Of a stretch of DNA of 64,000 bases, positions 56,225 to 64,000 are shown in pieces (position 1 is the first letter of the stretch; every line of letters begins with the position of its first letter). The notes below the pieces were generated by a model. That model did no database searches. It was not told the DNA's origin and saw nothing but the letters and a program-made list of their open reading frames with translations. Origin of the DNA: Pseudomonas viridiflava (GTDB lineage: Bacteria > Pseudomonadota > Gammaproteobacteria > Pseudomonadales > Pseudomonadaceae); the NCBI RefSeq assembly GCF_001642795.1, contig NZ_LKEH01000018.1:374864-438863 (forward strand). Reading direction: 5' to 3'. Made by a program: the position numbers and the translations under genes.

Positions 56225-57640
56225 TTAGCGGGTGGACGGGCCGATGAACCGGCTTCTGGTTTCGAGGCGAATCTCGTCGTCATGCACATCCCTGAGGATG
56301 AACGTGATGTCCTGCGTGCTCGACGGCAGGGCTTCGGCAGCGCTGGACAGTTGCACTGGCGTGCTGAGAATCTCGCCTGCTTCGACCGTTATTTCACGAC
56401 GTCCCTGCCATTTCAGATCAGGCAGCCCATGGGCTTCCAGTGCATAGGTACGGGCGACCTGATCCTTGTTCATGACCTTGAGGCTGTAGACGTTTTCGAT
56501 CCGCCCCTCAGCGTTTTCCCGGTACAGCATGCGGTCCTTGCTGACATCCAGCCCGACCAGAGAGCGGGTCAGGAAGGCGCTGGTCAGCAACCCGATCATC
56601 AGCAGCAACACCAGCGCATAGCCGATCAGACGCGGGCGCAGTGTACGCGTTGTGTGCCCTGACAATCTGTTCTCGGTGGTGTAGCTGATCAGCCCGCGCG
56701 GGTAGGCCATTCTGTCCATGACCGTGTCGCAGGCATCGATACAGGCTGCGCAGCCGATACACTCGACCTGCAAGCCGTCGCGAATGTCGATGCCGGTCGG
56801 GCAGACCTGCACGCACATCGTGCAGTCAATGCAATCACCCAGACCTTGCGCCTGATGATCAGCCTCTTTTTTCCTTGCCCCGCGTGGTTCACCGCGTTGC
56901 GGGTCGTAGGACACGATCAGGGTATCCCTGTCGAACATCACGCTCTGGAATCGCGCGTAGGGGCACATGTAAATGCACACCTGTTCGCGCAGCCAGCCCG
57001 CGTTGACGTAGGTCGCCAGCGTGAAGAACCCGACCCAGAAATACGCCCAGCCATCGGCCTGCCCGGTGAACAGGTCCGTGATCAGTTGGCGGATTGGTGA
57101 AAAATAGCCGACGAAGGTCAAGCCAGTGGCGACGCCGATCAACAACCAAAGACTGTGTTTGGCCAGCTTGCGCGCCAGTTTTCCGATGGACATCGGTGAG
57201 CTGTCGAGTCTGATGCGCTGGTTGCGGTCGCCTTCGGTGAGTTTTTCGCACCACATGAAGATCCAGGTCCAGACGCTTTGCGGGCAGGTATAACCGCACC
57301 ACACGCGTCCTGCGTAAACCGTCACGAAGAACAGGCCGAACGCGGCGACGATCAACAGACCTGAAAGCAGGATGAAATCCTGTGGCCAGAAGGTTGCGCC
57401 GAAAATGTAGAACCGGCGCTCAGGCAGGTCCCACCAGATGGCCTGATGACCCTCGCGATTGAGCCAGACCGCGCCGAAGTAGATCAGCAGCAACACCACG
57501 CCGGTGGTCATGCGCAGGTTGCGATAGACACCCTTGAACGTACGGGTGTAGATGTTTTTCCGCGAGGCGTACAGGTCGACGAACGCGTCGTCGCTCCCGG
57601 TCGGTGGTGTGATGTTGTGTAGCGGGATCCGCTCACTCAT
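56225..57640 (-). CDS. ccoG: cbb3 oxidase accessory ferredoxin-type protein CcoG
   Basis: Membrane iron-sulfur protein (471 residues; FixG/RdxA family) implicated in copper reduction for cbb3 oxidase. Several membrane helices (GVVLLLIYFGAVWLN, FILLSGLLIVAAFGLFFVTVYAG) surround CGYTCPQSVW and two 4Fe-4S clusters (CIDCTMCVQVCP and CIGCAACIDACD). A periplasmic Ig-like C-terminal part is present. It is the first gene of ccoGHIS, and a toxin-antitoxin pair separates it from ccoP. Confidence 0.97.
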   Translation of the reverse strand: MSERIPLHNITPPTGSDDAFVDLYASRKNIYTRTFKGVYRNLRMTTGVVLLLIYFGAVWLNREGHQAIWWDLPERRFYIFGATFWPQDFILLSGLLIVAAFGLFFVTVYAGRVWCGYTCPQSVWTWIFMWCEKLTEGDRNQRIRLDSSPMSIGKLARKLAKHSLWLLIGVATGLTFVGYFSPIRQLITDLFTGQADGWAYFWVGFFTLATYVNAGWLREQVCIYMCPYARFQSVMFDRDTLIVSYDPQRGEPRGARKKEADHQAQGLGDCIDCTMCVQVCPTGIDIRDGLQVECIGCAACIDACDTVMDRMAYPRGLISYTTENRLSGHTTRTLRPRLIGYALVLLLMIGLLTSAFLTRSLVGLDVSKDRMLYRENAEGRIENVYSLKVMNKDQVARTYALEAHGLPDLKWQGRREITVEAGEILSTPVQLSSAAEALPSSTQDITFILRDVHDDEIRLETRSRFIGPSTR

Positions 57641-57664
57641 GGCGCGTTCCTGCGGCGAGGGTAT

Positions 57665-58117
57665 TCACCGGGCCGCCGTCGAGTCGCTTGCAGGCTCCTC
57701 GTTCAACTGGCTGATCCACGGATTCAGCAGCGCGACATTGCAGGGCTGGAAATCCGCCGTGTTGCGCGTGACCACGGTCATGCCGTGAACCAGTGCGGTG
57801 GCTGCAATCAAGGCATCGCATTCGTTACGTGGGTCGGGAATATGAAGGTGTGCGCACCGTTTGGCAACGGCAGTGTCGACCGCCAGAATGCGCCCGGCGA
57901 AAGCTTTCAGAACGTGATGTTCCAACCAGGTTCTGAGCGCTGCGCCCTGAATCGGATCACGTCGTTCGACACGCAGGACGCCTGTTTCCAGCTCAAGAAG
58001 GGTGATGGATGAAATGAACAGGCTCGACGCCATGTGTGACCGGGACCATCTGAGCACGTTGGCGTCCGGGCTGCGTTTTCTGAGTTCGGAGACGACGTTG
58101 GTGTCGAGCAGAAACAT
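57665..58117 (-). CDS. vapC: PIN-domain toxin, VapC/FitB family
   Basis: A 150-residue PIN-domain ribonuclease toxin. The acidic active-site set is visible: Asp5 (FLLDTNVVSEL), Glu42 (LLELETG), Asp101 (ECDALIAATA) and Asp122 (TADF). Its ATG overlaps the antitoxin stop by one base (TGATG), which fits the usual coupled order. The target RNA cannot be read from sequence. It ends 24 bases before ccoG starts. Confidence 0.93.
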   Translation of the reverse strand: MFLLDTNVVSELRKRSPDANVLRWSRSHMASSLFISSITLLELETGVLRVERRDPIQGAALRTWLEHHVLKAFAGRILAVDTAVAKRCAHLHIPDPRNECDALIAATALVHGMTVVTRNTADFQPCNVALLNPWISQLNEEPASDSTAAR

Positions 58118-58362
58118 CAGGAGAGGTCCACCGGACGGGGTGTGATAGCAGCCCGTTGTGGTTCGAATTCAATGTCTACAGGCATCGCGAGCAGGTCGGC
58201 AATGCTGACCGCGCTGCCTGTCAGCTTCAGATAATCTTCGATTGAAAGCAGAACATGGGCTGGGCGGCCCCGGTCGGTGATGATGACCGGACCTTCTTTG
58301 GCAGCCTTTTTGGCGCCGCTGGTGTCCTGATTGAATTCCCGGCTCGAGAGGGTAGTTGTCAT
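58117..58362 (-). CDS. Antitoxin, Phd/YefM family
   Basis: An 81-residue DNA-binding antitoxin. The N-terminal Phd/YefM fold (TTLSSREFNQDTSGAKKAAKEGPVIITDRGRPAHVLLSIEDYLKL) carries the two typical parts: the SREF region and the GPVIITDRGRPAHVLLS strand-turn. The C-terminal tail should wrap the PIN toxin. ATG at 58362 with a strong AAGGAGG ribosome site on the minus strand; a longer frame to 58410 is not supported. Confidence 0.93.
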   Translation of the reverse strand: MTTTLSSREFNQDTSGAKKAAKEGPVIITDRGRPAHVLLSIEDYLKLTGSAVSIADLLAMPVDIEFEPQRAAITPRPVDLS

Positions 58363-58409
58363 GGGCGACCTCCTTGGAACAGCTAGCGCAGAGAAACGAA
58401 GTCTAGCCA

Positions 58410-58427
58410 TGTAGAAATGTAACTACA
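58410..58427 (-). promoter_or_regulatory. Putative operator/promoter of the toxin-antitoxin pair
   Basis: TGTAG (58410-58414) and CTACA (58423-58427) form an inverted repeat with an 8-base centre, 48 bases before the antitoxin ATG. On the minus strand a TTGTAG and a TAGACT spaced by 17 bases overlap it, a weak promoter. Phd/YefM antitoxins commonly repress through such repeats, so autoregulation is likely. Confidence 0.42.
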
Positions 58428-58498
58428 AGTCTGGAATCTTTTCAGAATGAGCCGCGATATTGTCTATGGACGGGCCGCTGCGTGGTCATGCAGCTGGA

Positions 58499-59476
58499 TC
58501 ACTCTGCTTGAGCCGGCTTTTCCCGACGCGACAGGCTGTACACGTACGCCGCCAGAATATGCACCCGGTCATCACCCTGAGTCGCCTGTTGCGCAGGCAT
58601 CTGCCCCTGACGGCCATAACGGATCGTCTGTTGAAGCTGGGCAAAGCCCGATCCGTAAATGAAGCCCGCTGGATGAGTCAAATCCGGCGCACCGAGAATC
58701 GCCAGACCTTTGCCTTCGGCACCGTGGCAGGCGATGCAACTGGTTGCGTAGATCTTCTGCCCGGCAACCGGGTCGGCCTTCGCGCCTTCGGGCAGGTTTC
58801 GACCGTCCATGAGCGTGATGACGTACGCCGAAACGTCACGTACGCCTTGCTCACCCAGTACTTCGCCCCAAGCGGGCATGACCGCACGACGGCCGTTCAG
58901 GATCGAGGTTTTGATCGATTGCGGGTCGCCGCCCCAACGCCAGTTGTCGTCCGTCAGGTTCGGAAAACCATAGGCCCCCTTGGCGTCCGAACCGTGGCAG
59001 ACCGAGCAATTGGACGCAAACAGCCGCGCGCCCATGCCCAGTGCTTTCTGATCTTTGGCGACTTCCTCGATGGGCATGGCGGCGTATTTCGCAAACAGCG
59101 GGCCGTACTGGGCTTCGGCGCTCGCCACTTCCTTTTCCCATTCGTGAACGCCAGTCCAGCCTTGCTTACCGTCGGCAAATTGCAGCTGTTTGTCTTTGTC
59201 CAGATAGGTGTAGCCAGGCAGCAGGCCTTGCCAGTTGCCCAGGCCCGGATACAGCACCAGATAGCCCACGGCAAACACGATGGTGGCGATGAACAGCTTG
59301 AACCACCAGTTGGGCAGAGGGTTGTCGTATTCCTCGATACCGTCAAAGGAGTGACCCATGGTTTCGTCGGTCTGATCCTTGCGCTCTCCCTTGCGGGTCG
59401 CCATCAACAGCCAGACCAGAGCGACCAGCGTGCCCAGCGTAAGGACCGAGACATACAGGCTCCAGAACGTACTCAT
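58499..59476 (-). CDS. ccoP: cbb3 oxidase diheme subunit CcoP
   Basis: Membrane-anchored diheme cytochrome c (325 residues). Two N-terminal membrane helices ([20 protein letters not shown] and [22 protein letters not shown]) are followed by two c-heme sites, CSVCH and CIACH, in the periplasmic part. It delivers electrons to CcoO/CcoN. It overlaps the end of ccoQ by 4 bases. It is the last gene of ccoNOQP here. Confidence 0.97.
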   Translation of the reverse strand: MSTFWSLYVSVLTLGTLVALVWLLMATRKGERKDQTDETMGHSFDGIEEYDNPLPNWWFKLFIATIVFAVGYLVLYPGLGNWQGLLPGYTYLDKDKQLQFADGKQGWTGVHEWEKEVASAEAQYGPLFAKYAAMPIEEVAKDQKALGMGARLFASNCSVCHGSDAKGAYGFPNLTDDNWRWGGDPQSIKTSILNGRRAVMPAWGEVLGEQGVRDVSAYVITLMDGRNLPEGAKADPVAGQKIYATSCIACHGAEGKGLAILGAPDLTHPAGFIYGSGFAQLQQTIRYGRQGQMPAQQATQGDDRVHILAAYVYSLSRREKPAQAE

Positions 59477-59664
59477 GGCGCATCGCTCCGGGAGGTTGTG
59501 GACCGCGTGACCTTGCTGATGGCTTCAGGATCATCGGCGAACGGCAGCAGCGTTGCGTCATCGAACTCGGCCTTGCGCTTCGGGCTGAACACCCACAGCG
59601 TCAGGCCGATGAACGCCACCATCACCACCAGCGTGCCAAGGCCTCGAATCATTCCGATGTCCAT
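59473..59664 (-). CDS. ccoQ: cbb3 oxidase small subunit CcoQ
   Basis: A 63-residue single-pass subunit ([36 protein letters not shown]). It stabilises the oxidase complex. Two further in-frame starts lie just upstream (ATG 59667 and GTG 59673); MDIG at 59664 is preferred as the usual N-terminus. It starts a few bases after the ccoO stop. Confidence 0.9.
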   Translation of the reverse strand: MDIGMIRGLGTLVVMVAFIGLTLWVFSPKRKAEFDDATLLPFADDPEAISKVTRSTTSRSDAP

Positions 59665-59669
59665 CATGT

Positions 59670-60278
59670 TCACCGTTTGCTCTTGATGAGGGTGCCGAGG
59701 CCTTGCAGGTACGCGACCAGCGCGTCCATTTCGGTCTTGCCTTGCACGGCCGCCGCAGCACCGGCGATATCGGCATCGGTGTAAGGCGTGCCCAGCGTGC
59801 GCAGCACTTCGAGCTTTTTCGCGGTGTCCTTGCCGTCGAGTACCTTTTCGACCAGAAACGGGTAGGCAGGCATTTTCGATTCAGGTACCACGTCGCGCGG
59901 GTTGTACAGGTGCGCGCGGTGCCAGTCGTCCGAGTAGCGACCGCCGACTCTCGCCAGATCCGGCCCTGTGCGTTTCGAGCCCCACAGGAAAGGGTGATCC
60001 CAGACGCTTTCGCCTGCGACCGAATAATGCCCGTAACGCTCGGTCTCAGCCCGGAACGGACGGATCATCTGCGAATGGCAACCCACACAGCCGTTGGCGA
60101 TATAGACGTCGCGGCCTTCCACCTCCAGCGCCGTGCGCGGCTTCATACCCTCGATGGGTTGATTGGTCACGTCCTGAAAGAACAGCGGCACGATCTGCGT
60201 CAGGCCACCGATGCTGACAGCAATGACCATGAACAAGGCCAGCAGACCGATGTTCTTTTCCAGCACTTCATGCTTCAT
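59670..60278 (-). CDS. ccoO: cbb3 oxidase monoheme subunit CcoO
   Basis: Membrane-anchored monoheme cytochrome c of 202 residues with one N-terminal helix ([26 protein letters not shown]) and the heme-binding CVGCH in [20 protein letters not shown]. The ATG at 60278 overlaps the ccoN stop (TGATG); the longer frame lies inside ccoN and is not used. Confidence 0.97.
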   Translation of the reverse strand: MKHEVLEKNIGLLALFMVIAVSIGGLTQIVPLFFQDVTNQPIEGMKPRTALEVEGRDVYIANGCVGCHSQMIRPFRAETERYGHYSVAGESVWDHPFLWGSKRTGPDLARVGGRYSDDWHRAHLYNPRDVVPESKMPAYPFLVEKVLDGKDTAKKLEVLRTLGTPYTDADIAGAAAAVQGKTEMDALVAYLQGLGTLIKSKR

Positions 60279-61720
60279 CAGTGCGCCCCCACGACGGTGA
60301 TACGGGCCGCTGCCTCTGCTTCTGCAGGGCTGGAAGCGCGCACCGTGCGCCATACGTTCCACGCCATCAACAACATGCCACTGGTGAAAATCGCACCGCC
60401 GATAAACCGCACCACGTAGCCGGGATGGCTGGCCTGCATGGCTTCAACGAAGGAGTAGGTGAGCGTGCCGTCGGTATTGATCGCGCGCCACATCAGGCCT
60501 TGCGTGATGCCGTTGACCCACATCGAGGTGATGTACAACACGGTGCCGATGGTTGCCAGCCAGAAATGTGCGTTGATCAGGCCGACGCTGTGCATCTGCT
60601 GCCGACCGAAAACCCTGGGGATCATGTGGTAGGTCGCGCCGATGGTGATCATTGCCACCCAGCCCAGCGCGCCGGAATGTACATGGCCGATGGTCCAGTC
60701 GGTGTAGTGCGACAGTGAGTTGACCGTTTTGATCGCCATCATCGGCCCTTCGAACGTCGACATGCCGTAGAACGCCAGCGAGACCACCAGAAAGCGCAGG
60801 ATCGGGTCGGTGCGCAATTTATGCCACGCCCCGGACAGGGTCATCATGCCGTTGATCATGCCGCCCCAGCTCGGCGCCAGCAGGATGATCGACATGACCA
60901 TGCCCAGCGACTGTGCCCAGTCGGGCAGGGCGGTGTAATGCAGGTGGTGCGGGCCGGCCCAGATGTACAGCGTGATCAATGCCCAGAAATGCACGATGGA
61001 CAGACGATAGGAGTAGATCGGGCGTTCGGCCTGCTTGGGCACGAAGTAGTACATCATCCCGAGAAAGCCTGTGGTCAGGAAAAAGCCCACGGCATTGTGC
61101 CCGTACCACCATTGGATCATCGCATCGGTAGCGCCCGCGTAGGCCGAGTAGGATTTGAACAGGCTGACCGGCAGGGCGATGTGATTGACCACGTGCAGCA
61201 TGCCTGTTACCACAATGAATGCGCCGTAAAACCAGTTGGCGACGTAAATATGCCGGGTCTTGCGCCGCACGATAGTGCCGAAGAACACCGCGCCATAGGC
61301 GATCCACACAATGGCCAGCAGGATTGCAATCGGCCACTCGAGCTCTGCGTATTCCTTGGTGGTGGTGTAGCCCATCGGCAGCGAGACGATGGCGCTGACG
61401 ATAACGGCCTGCCAGCCCCAGAAGGTAAAGGCCGCAAGCCGGTCTGAGATCAGCCGGGTTTGGCAGGTGCGCTGGACCACGTAATAGGACGTGCCGAACA
61501 GCGCACAGCCGCCGAAGGCAAAGATCACCAGATTGGTGTGCAGCGGACGCAAGCGACCGAACGTTGTCCACTCCAGACCGAAGTTCAGCTCGGGCCAGAC
61601 CAGTTGCGAGGCAATGAACACACCCAGTGCCATGCCGACAATGCCCCAGACCACGGTCATGATGGCGAACTGGCGAACCACGGTGTAGTTGTAAGCCGTC
61701 GGGCTGATTGCTGCGCTCAT
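60278..61720 (-). CDS. ccoN: cbb3 cytochrome c oxidase catalytic subunit CcoN
   Basis: Catalytic heme-copper subunit (480 residues, about 12 membrane helices) that reduces oxygen with high affinity. Typical histidine-bearing segments: [48 protein letters not shown] and [32 protein letters not shown] ribosome site before the ATG. No Anr box is visible in the 276 bases upstream. Only one ccoNOQP set is present in this window, though tandem sets occur in several other pseudomonads. Confidence 0.97.
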   Translation of the reverse strand: MSAAISPTAYNYTVVRQFAIMTVVWGIVGMALGVFIASQLVWPELNFGLEWTTFGRLRPLHTNLVIFAFGGCALFGTSYYVVQRTCQTRLISDRLAAFTFWGWQAVIVSAIVSLPMGYTTTKEYAELEWPIAILLAIVWIAYGAVFFGTIVRRKTRHIYVANWFYGAFIVVTGMLHVVNHIALPVSLFKSYSAYAGATDAMIQWWYGHNAVGFFLTTGFLGMMYYFVPKQAERPIYSYRLSIVHFWALITLYIWAGPHHLHYTALPDWAQSLGMVMSIILLAPSWGGMINGMMTLSGAWHKLRTDPILRFLVVSLAFYGMSTFEGPMMAIKTVNSLSHYTDWTIGHVHSGALGWVAMITIGATYHMIPRVFGRQQMHSVGLINAHFWLATIGTVLYITSMWVNGITQGLMWRAINTDGTLTYSFVEAMQASHPGYVVRFIGGAIFTSGMLLMAWNVWRTVRASSPAEAEAAARITVVGAH

Positions 61721-61996
61721 TTACAGACTTCCAGAATTCAGATTTTTGCGAAGCATAAGCGGGCTCTGGCGAGGCGCGACATCGCCGGAACAGACCGAAA
61801 AGGCGGGGCAAGAGGAGACCGGCAAAGCGCTCTGGCACAAGGTGTCTGCGACAGGTCTCTGGTCGGCAAGCTTAACTTTGAAAGGCACACGTGGGAAGCC
61901 GACGCACTCATCTGGCGTGGCATCGAGGTGCGGTTGCCGATCGGTCACGGGTATAGTCCGTTTTTTTACCGCTATCCCTATAGAAGAGAAGCATCC

Positions 61997-62677
61997 ATGA
62001 GTACCGGGACACAGGTCGAACATCAGTGCATGCGTCTGGCGCAGGATAACGGCTGGCTATGGACGGCAGGTCAGCGTGGTGCCGGGCAGGAGCCTGTCAC
62101 GCTGTTGCTGGCGCATGGTGCCGGTGCGCCAATGGACAGCGATTTCATGAACAACATCGCGGGGTTTCTTGGCAGACAAGGTGTGGATGTCATGCGCTTC
62201 GAGTTCCCGTATATGGCCCAGCGACGTCAGGGTGGGAGCAAGCGTCCGCCCAATCAGCAAGGCCAACTGCTCGACTGTTGGCGTGAGGTTTATGCACAGC
62301 TGCGACCCTGTGTCACGGGACGGCTGGCGATTGGGGGCAAATCCATGGGGGGCAGGATGGCGAGCCTGATTGCCGACGAATTGAGCGTCGATGCGCTGGT
62401 GTGTCTGGGCTATCCCTTCTATGCGGTGGGCAAGCCGGAAAAACCGCGAACTGCACACCTGGCTGATCTTCGTACGCGGGCGCTGATCGTGCAGGGCGAG
62501 CGTGATGCGCTGGGTAATCGCGAGGCGGTCGAGCAATACGTGCTGTCAGGCACGATACGCCTGCACTGGCTGCCGACGGCCAATCATGACCTCAAGCCGT
62601 TGAAGGCTGCAGGCGTCACTCATGATCAATGCCTGATGGATTCGGCAGAGAACATTGCAGTATTTCTTCGCGAATGA
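61997..62677 (+). CDS. KANL3/Tex30-type alpha/beta hydrolase
   Basis: A 226-residue alpha/beta-hydrolase-fold protein. Core signatures: LLLAHGAGAPMDSDFMNNIAGFLG (oxyanion loop region), the nucleophile elbow GGKSMGGRMAS, and a catalytic His near the C-terminus (LPTANHDLKPL). Members are poorly characterised; a hydrolase acting on an unknown ester is the most that can be said. ATG at 61997; the open frame continues upstream through ccoN antisense but is not translated. It shares a divergent 276-base promoter region with ccoN and converges with the next gene. Confidence 0.85.
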   Translation: MSTGTQVEHQCMRLAQDNGWLWTAGQRGAGQEPVTLLLAHGAGAPMDSDFMNNIAGFLGRQGVDVMRFEFPYMAQRRQGGSKRPPNQQGQLLDCWREVYAQLRPCVTGRLAIGGKSMGGRMASLIADELSVDALVCLGYPFYAVGKPEKPRTAHLADLRTRALIVQGERDALGNREAVEQYVLSGTIRLHWLPTANHDLKPLKAAGVTHDQCLMDSAENIAVFLRE

Positions 62678-62678
62678 G

Positions 62679-63137
62679 TCATTTGCACAGCACCTCGAAG
62701 GCACCTTCGGTGACCTCGAATGCCACGGCCGACATGCTGAAACTGAATTCGCCTCTCAAACGCATCGTGCGCGGATTGGCTTCGATCAGTTTCAGTACAC
62801 CTGCCTGAAAATGCCCCGAGTGGTAGATCACGCTCTGCCAATGGGGCGTTTCGTTATAGATGACCTTGATTCGGTCGTGACCGATCAGGTTGTGCGTTCC
62901 CGGACGCAGGTCATGATCGAAGAACAGTCCGATGCTGGTGCGCTTGTTGCCGACCTTGCCGTCGGCAATCACTTTCCAGATCCAGTGATCAGGCGCGTGG
63001 GACAGTTCCGGGCGCTGCGTCAGTCGCCCCAGCAGCGAGGTCAGGACGAAAGGCTTCTGGTTGACGCGGGCGTCGAAAGTGCCTTCGCTGGAAGGTGGGC
63101 GGACAAAGCGGCGAGTGGGCGTGGCAGTGTGGCGCAT
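62679..63137 (-). CDS. Hypothetical protein, family not recognised
   Basis: A 152-residue protein that I cannot assign. It is soluble, without signal peptide or membrane helix, with a basic N-terminus (MRHTATPTRRFVRPP) and a strand-rich C-terminal half (HDRIKVIYNETPHWQSVIYHSGHFQAGVLKLIEAN, then GEFSFSMSAVAFEVTEGAFEVLCK). ATG at 63137; a longer frame to 63209 overlaps the terminator hairpin and is not favoured. Its stop lies 1 base from the hydrolase stop on the other strand. Confidence 0.6.
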   Translation of the reverse strand: MRHTATPTRRFVRPPSSEGTFDARVNQKPFVLTSLLGRLTQRPELSHAPDHWIWKVIADGKVGNKRTSIGLFFDHDLRPGTHNLIGHDRIKVIYNETPHWQSVIYHSGHFQAGVLKLIEANPRTMRLRGEFSFSMSAVAFEVTEGAFEVLCK

Positions 63138-63186
63138 GGTCGGGCTCTTGAAGCGGGAGGGCTGTACGCCTGATGTGCATACATGA

Positions 63187-63219
63187 AAAGAGGGCGTTAC
63201 GTTATTCACGTAACGCCCT
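63187..63219 (-). terminator. Rho-independent terminator after the Ig-like protein gene
   Basis: A perfect 11-base stem (63193-63203 with 63209-63219) and a 5-base loop. On the minus strand it is followed by TTTT (63190-63187). It lies 21 bases after the end of the minus-strand gene that enters from the right edge. Confidence 0.85.
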
Positions 63220-63240
63220 GGCTAACGCTTCAGCAATCGC

Positions 63241-64000
63241 TTAGCGAATGGCGACGCCAAGACTGGCATTGTGGTGCAGCAATTTGAAGTCTGCGCCTGT
63301 GACCAGATTTTTCACGTAGTACCATTTCCAGCCCACAAGGTTTACCGCCGCGACGGTCGACGACCAGTAGTTGCCTTTGCCTAGCGGCCAGCGGTTGCCG
63401 TAGGTGGCGTAGATTTCCTTCAACTCGTTGATCGACGGAATTCTGCCGCCCTTGGCCGAGGCTGCGCTGCTCATCTGCGACAGACTGCCGCTGCCCAGCC
63501 CCAGGCAATGAATGACCTTGGTGACGGTCACTTGATAACGCTTGCTGGCCCCTGACGCATCGGTGACCGAAATGGTTGCCGTGCCGTTGCCGCGCACGGT
63601 GGTCAGACCATTACCGTCCACTTTTGCCACCAGCGGGTTGCTCGATGTGTAACGGTAAGGTGCCTGTCCACCCGAAGCCTGTCGCCTGACGCTGGTGCCA
63701 GCCGGAAGCGAAGGCAGCAGATCCGGCACGCTCGGAATCAGATAAACCTTGCCCGCCAGCGTGACGGGCGAGGTATCGAACACCAGCTCCTTTTCCACCG
63801 TGAGCCACAATGGGACTGAACCCTTGGAAACGCTGTCACGTGTCACGGTATAGGTGACACTGACAGAGTTACCTTGCGAAGCGATGATCCATGCCTTGGG
63901 TACGTTGAAGAGCAGTTCATTACCCGTCGCAGGTTTGGCCGACGTGTCATGACTGGAAAGACCGCGCCAGTTGAGCACCACACTGTCCTCGCCGCTCATG
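63241..64000 (-). CDS. Ig-like-domain surface protein, C-terminal fragment
   Basis: About 250 residues are visible; the frame is open to the window edge, so the true start is probably outside. A bacterial Ig-like (BIG2) domain spans the middle (TSVRRQASGGQAPYRYTSSNPLVAKVDGNGLTTVRGNGTATISVTDASG). The last 80 residues resemble the lectin-like C-terminal domain of invasin-type Ig proteins (GGRIPSINELKEIYATYG, then YWSSTVAAVNLVGWKWYYVKNLVTG). A secreted or surface-attached adhesin is likely but not proven; no anchor or secretion signal is in view. Confidence 0.7.
   Translation of the reverse strand, partial: MSGEDSVVLNWRGLSSHDTSAKPATGNELLFNVPKAWIIASQGNSVSVTYTVTRDSVSKGSVPLWLTVEKELVFDTSPVTLAGKVYLIPSVPDLLPSLPAGTSVRRQASGGQAPYRYTSSNPLVAKVDGNGLTTVRGNGTATISVTDASGASKRYQVTVTKVIHCLGLGSGSLSQMSSAASAKGGRIPSINELKEIYATYGNRWPLGKGNYWSSTVAAVNLVGWKWYYVKNLVTGADFKLLHHNASLGVAIR

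Noticed and set aside
61460..61996. N-terminal extension of the alpha/beta hydrolase by 179 codons
   Set aside because: The segment runs antisense through ccoN and the divergent promoter region; the ATG at 61997 has an acceptable ribosome site and gives the family length.
1..64000. CRISPR arrays, tRNA, rRNA, insertion sequences
   Set aside because: I looked for regular direct repeats, cloverleaf ends and transposase motifs and saw none.

Overview
The window is a continuous piece of a Pseudomonas chromosome, almost certainly from the P. syringae complex. Three things point there. The gene order is flgK-flgL, two very large glycosyltransferases, a ketoacyl-synthase III-like gene, fliC-flaG-fliD-fliS-fliT-fleQ. 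FliC is 282 residues long and keeps all six serines (143, 164, 176, 183, 193, 201) known as glycosylation sites in P. syringae flagellin. Downstream come motCD-parC-parP-cheW, apt, anr, hemN and a ccoNOQP-ccoGHIS cluster. No tRNA, rRNA, CRISPR array or insertion sequence was seen.

Layout. (1) 1-1886: end of flgK and flgL, the hook-filament junction. (2) 1975-9824: flagellin glycosylation island (two multidomain glycosyltransferases and a KAS III-like enzyme). (3) 10145-13848: filament, cap and export chaperones. (4) 14027-18254: regulators fleQ, fleS and fleR. (5) 18508-28279: basal body and export genes fliEFGHIJ, then a STAS / REC-PP2C-ATPase / Hpt signalling module, then fliK. (6) 28694-36439: fliLMNOPQR-flhB-flhA. 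(7) 36451-39465: flhF, fleN, fliA. (8) 39721-48780: chemotaxis and polar localisation genes cheYZAB-motCD-parC-parP-cheW-DUF2802. (9) 48863-50209: apt and anr on the minus strand. (10) 50361-50828: a FlxA-like gene behind a near-perfect sigma-28 promoter. (11) 50843-61720, minus strand: hemN, a TauE/DsbD-like membrane protein, ccoSIHG, a Phd/VapC-type toxin-antitoxin pair, ccoPQON. (12) 61997-64000: an alpha/beta hydrolase, a hypothetical gene and the C-terminal end of an Ig-like surface protein.

Regulation fits the known Pseudomonas flagellar cascade. I can read good sigma-54 (-24/-12) promoters upstream of fleSR, fliE, fliK, fliL and flhA, all with GG-N10-GC spacing, and a weaker one before the KAS III-like gene. 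Sigma-28 promoters with exact 11-base spacers stand before fliC, fliS and the flxA-like gene. FleQ with sigma-54 would open the basal-body and fleSR operons, and FliA (encoded here) the late genes. An Anr-type box lies upstream of hemN, next to anr itself.

The main points of interest are: a FliC whose flg22 immune epitope is heavily rewritten while the rest looks like ordinary P. syringae flagellin; a recurring acidic x-LL peptide in FliM, FliN, CheZ and four copies in the CheA linker; a partner-switching module inside the fli operon; a sigma-28-driven FlxA-like gene outside the flagellar cluster; and a toxin-antitoxin pair inserted between ccoP and ccoG.
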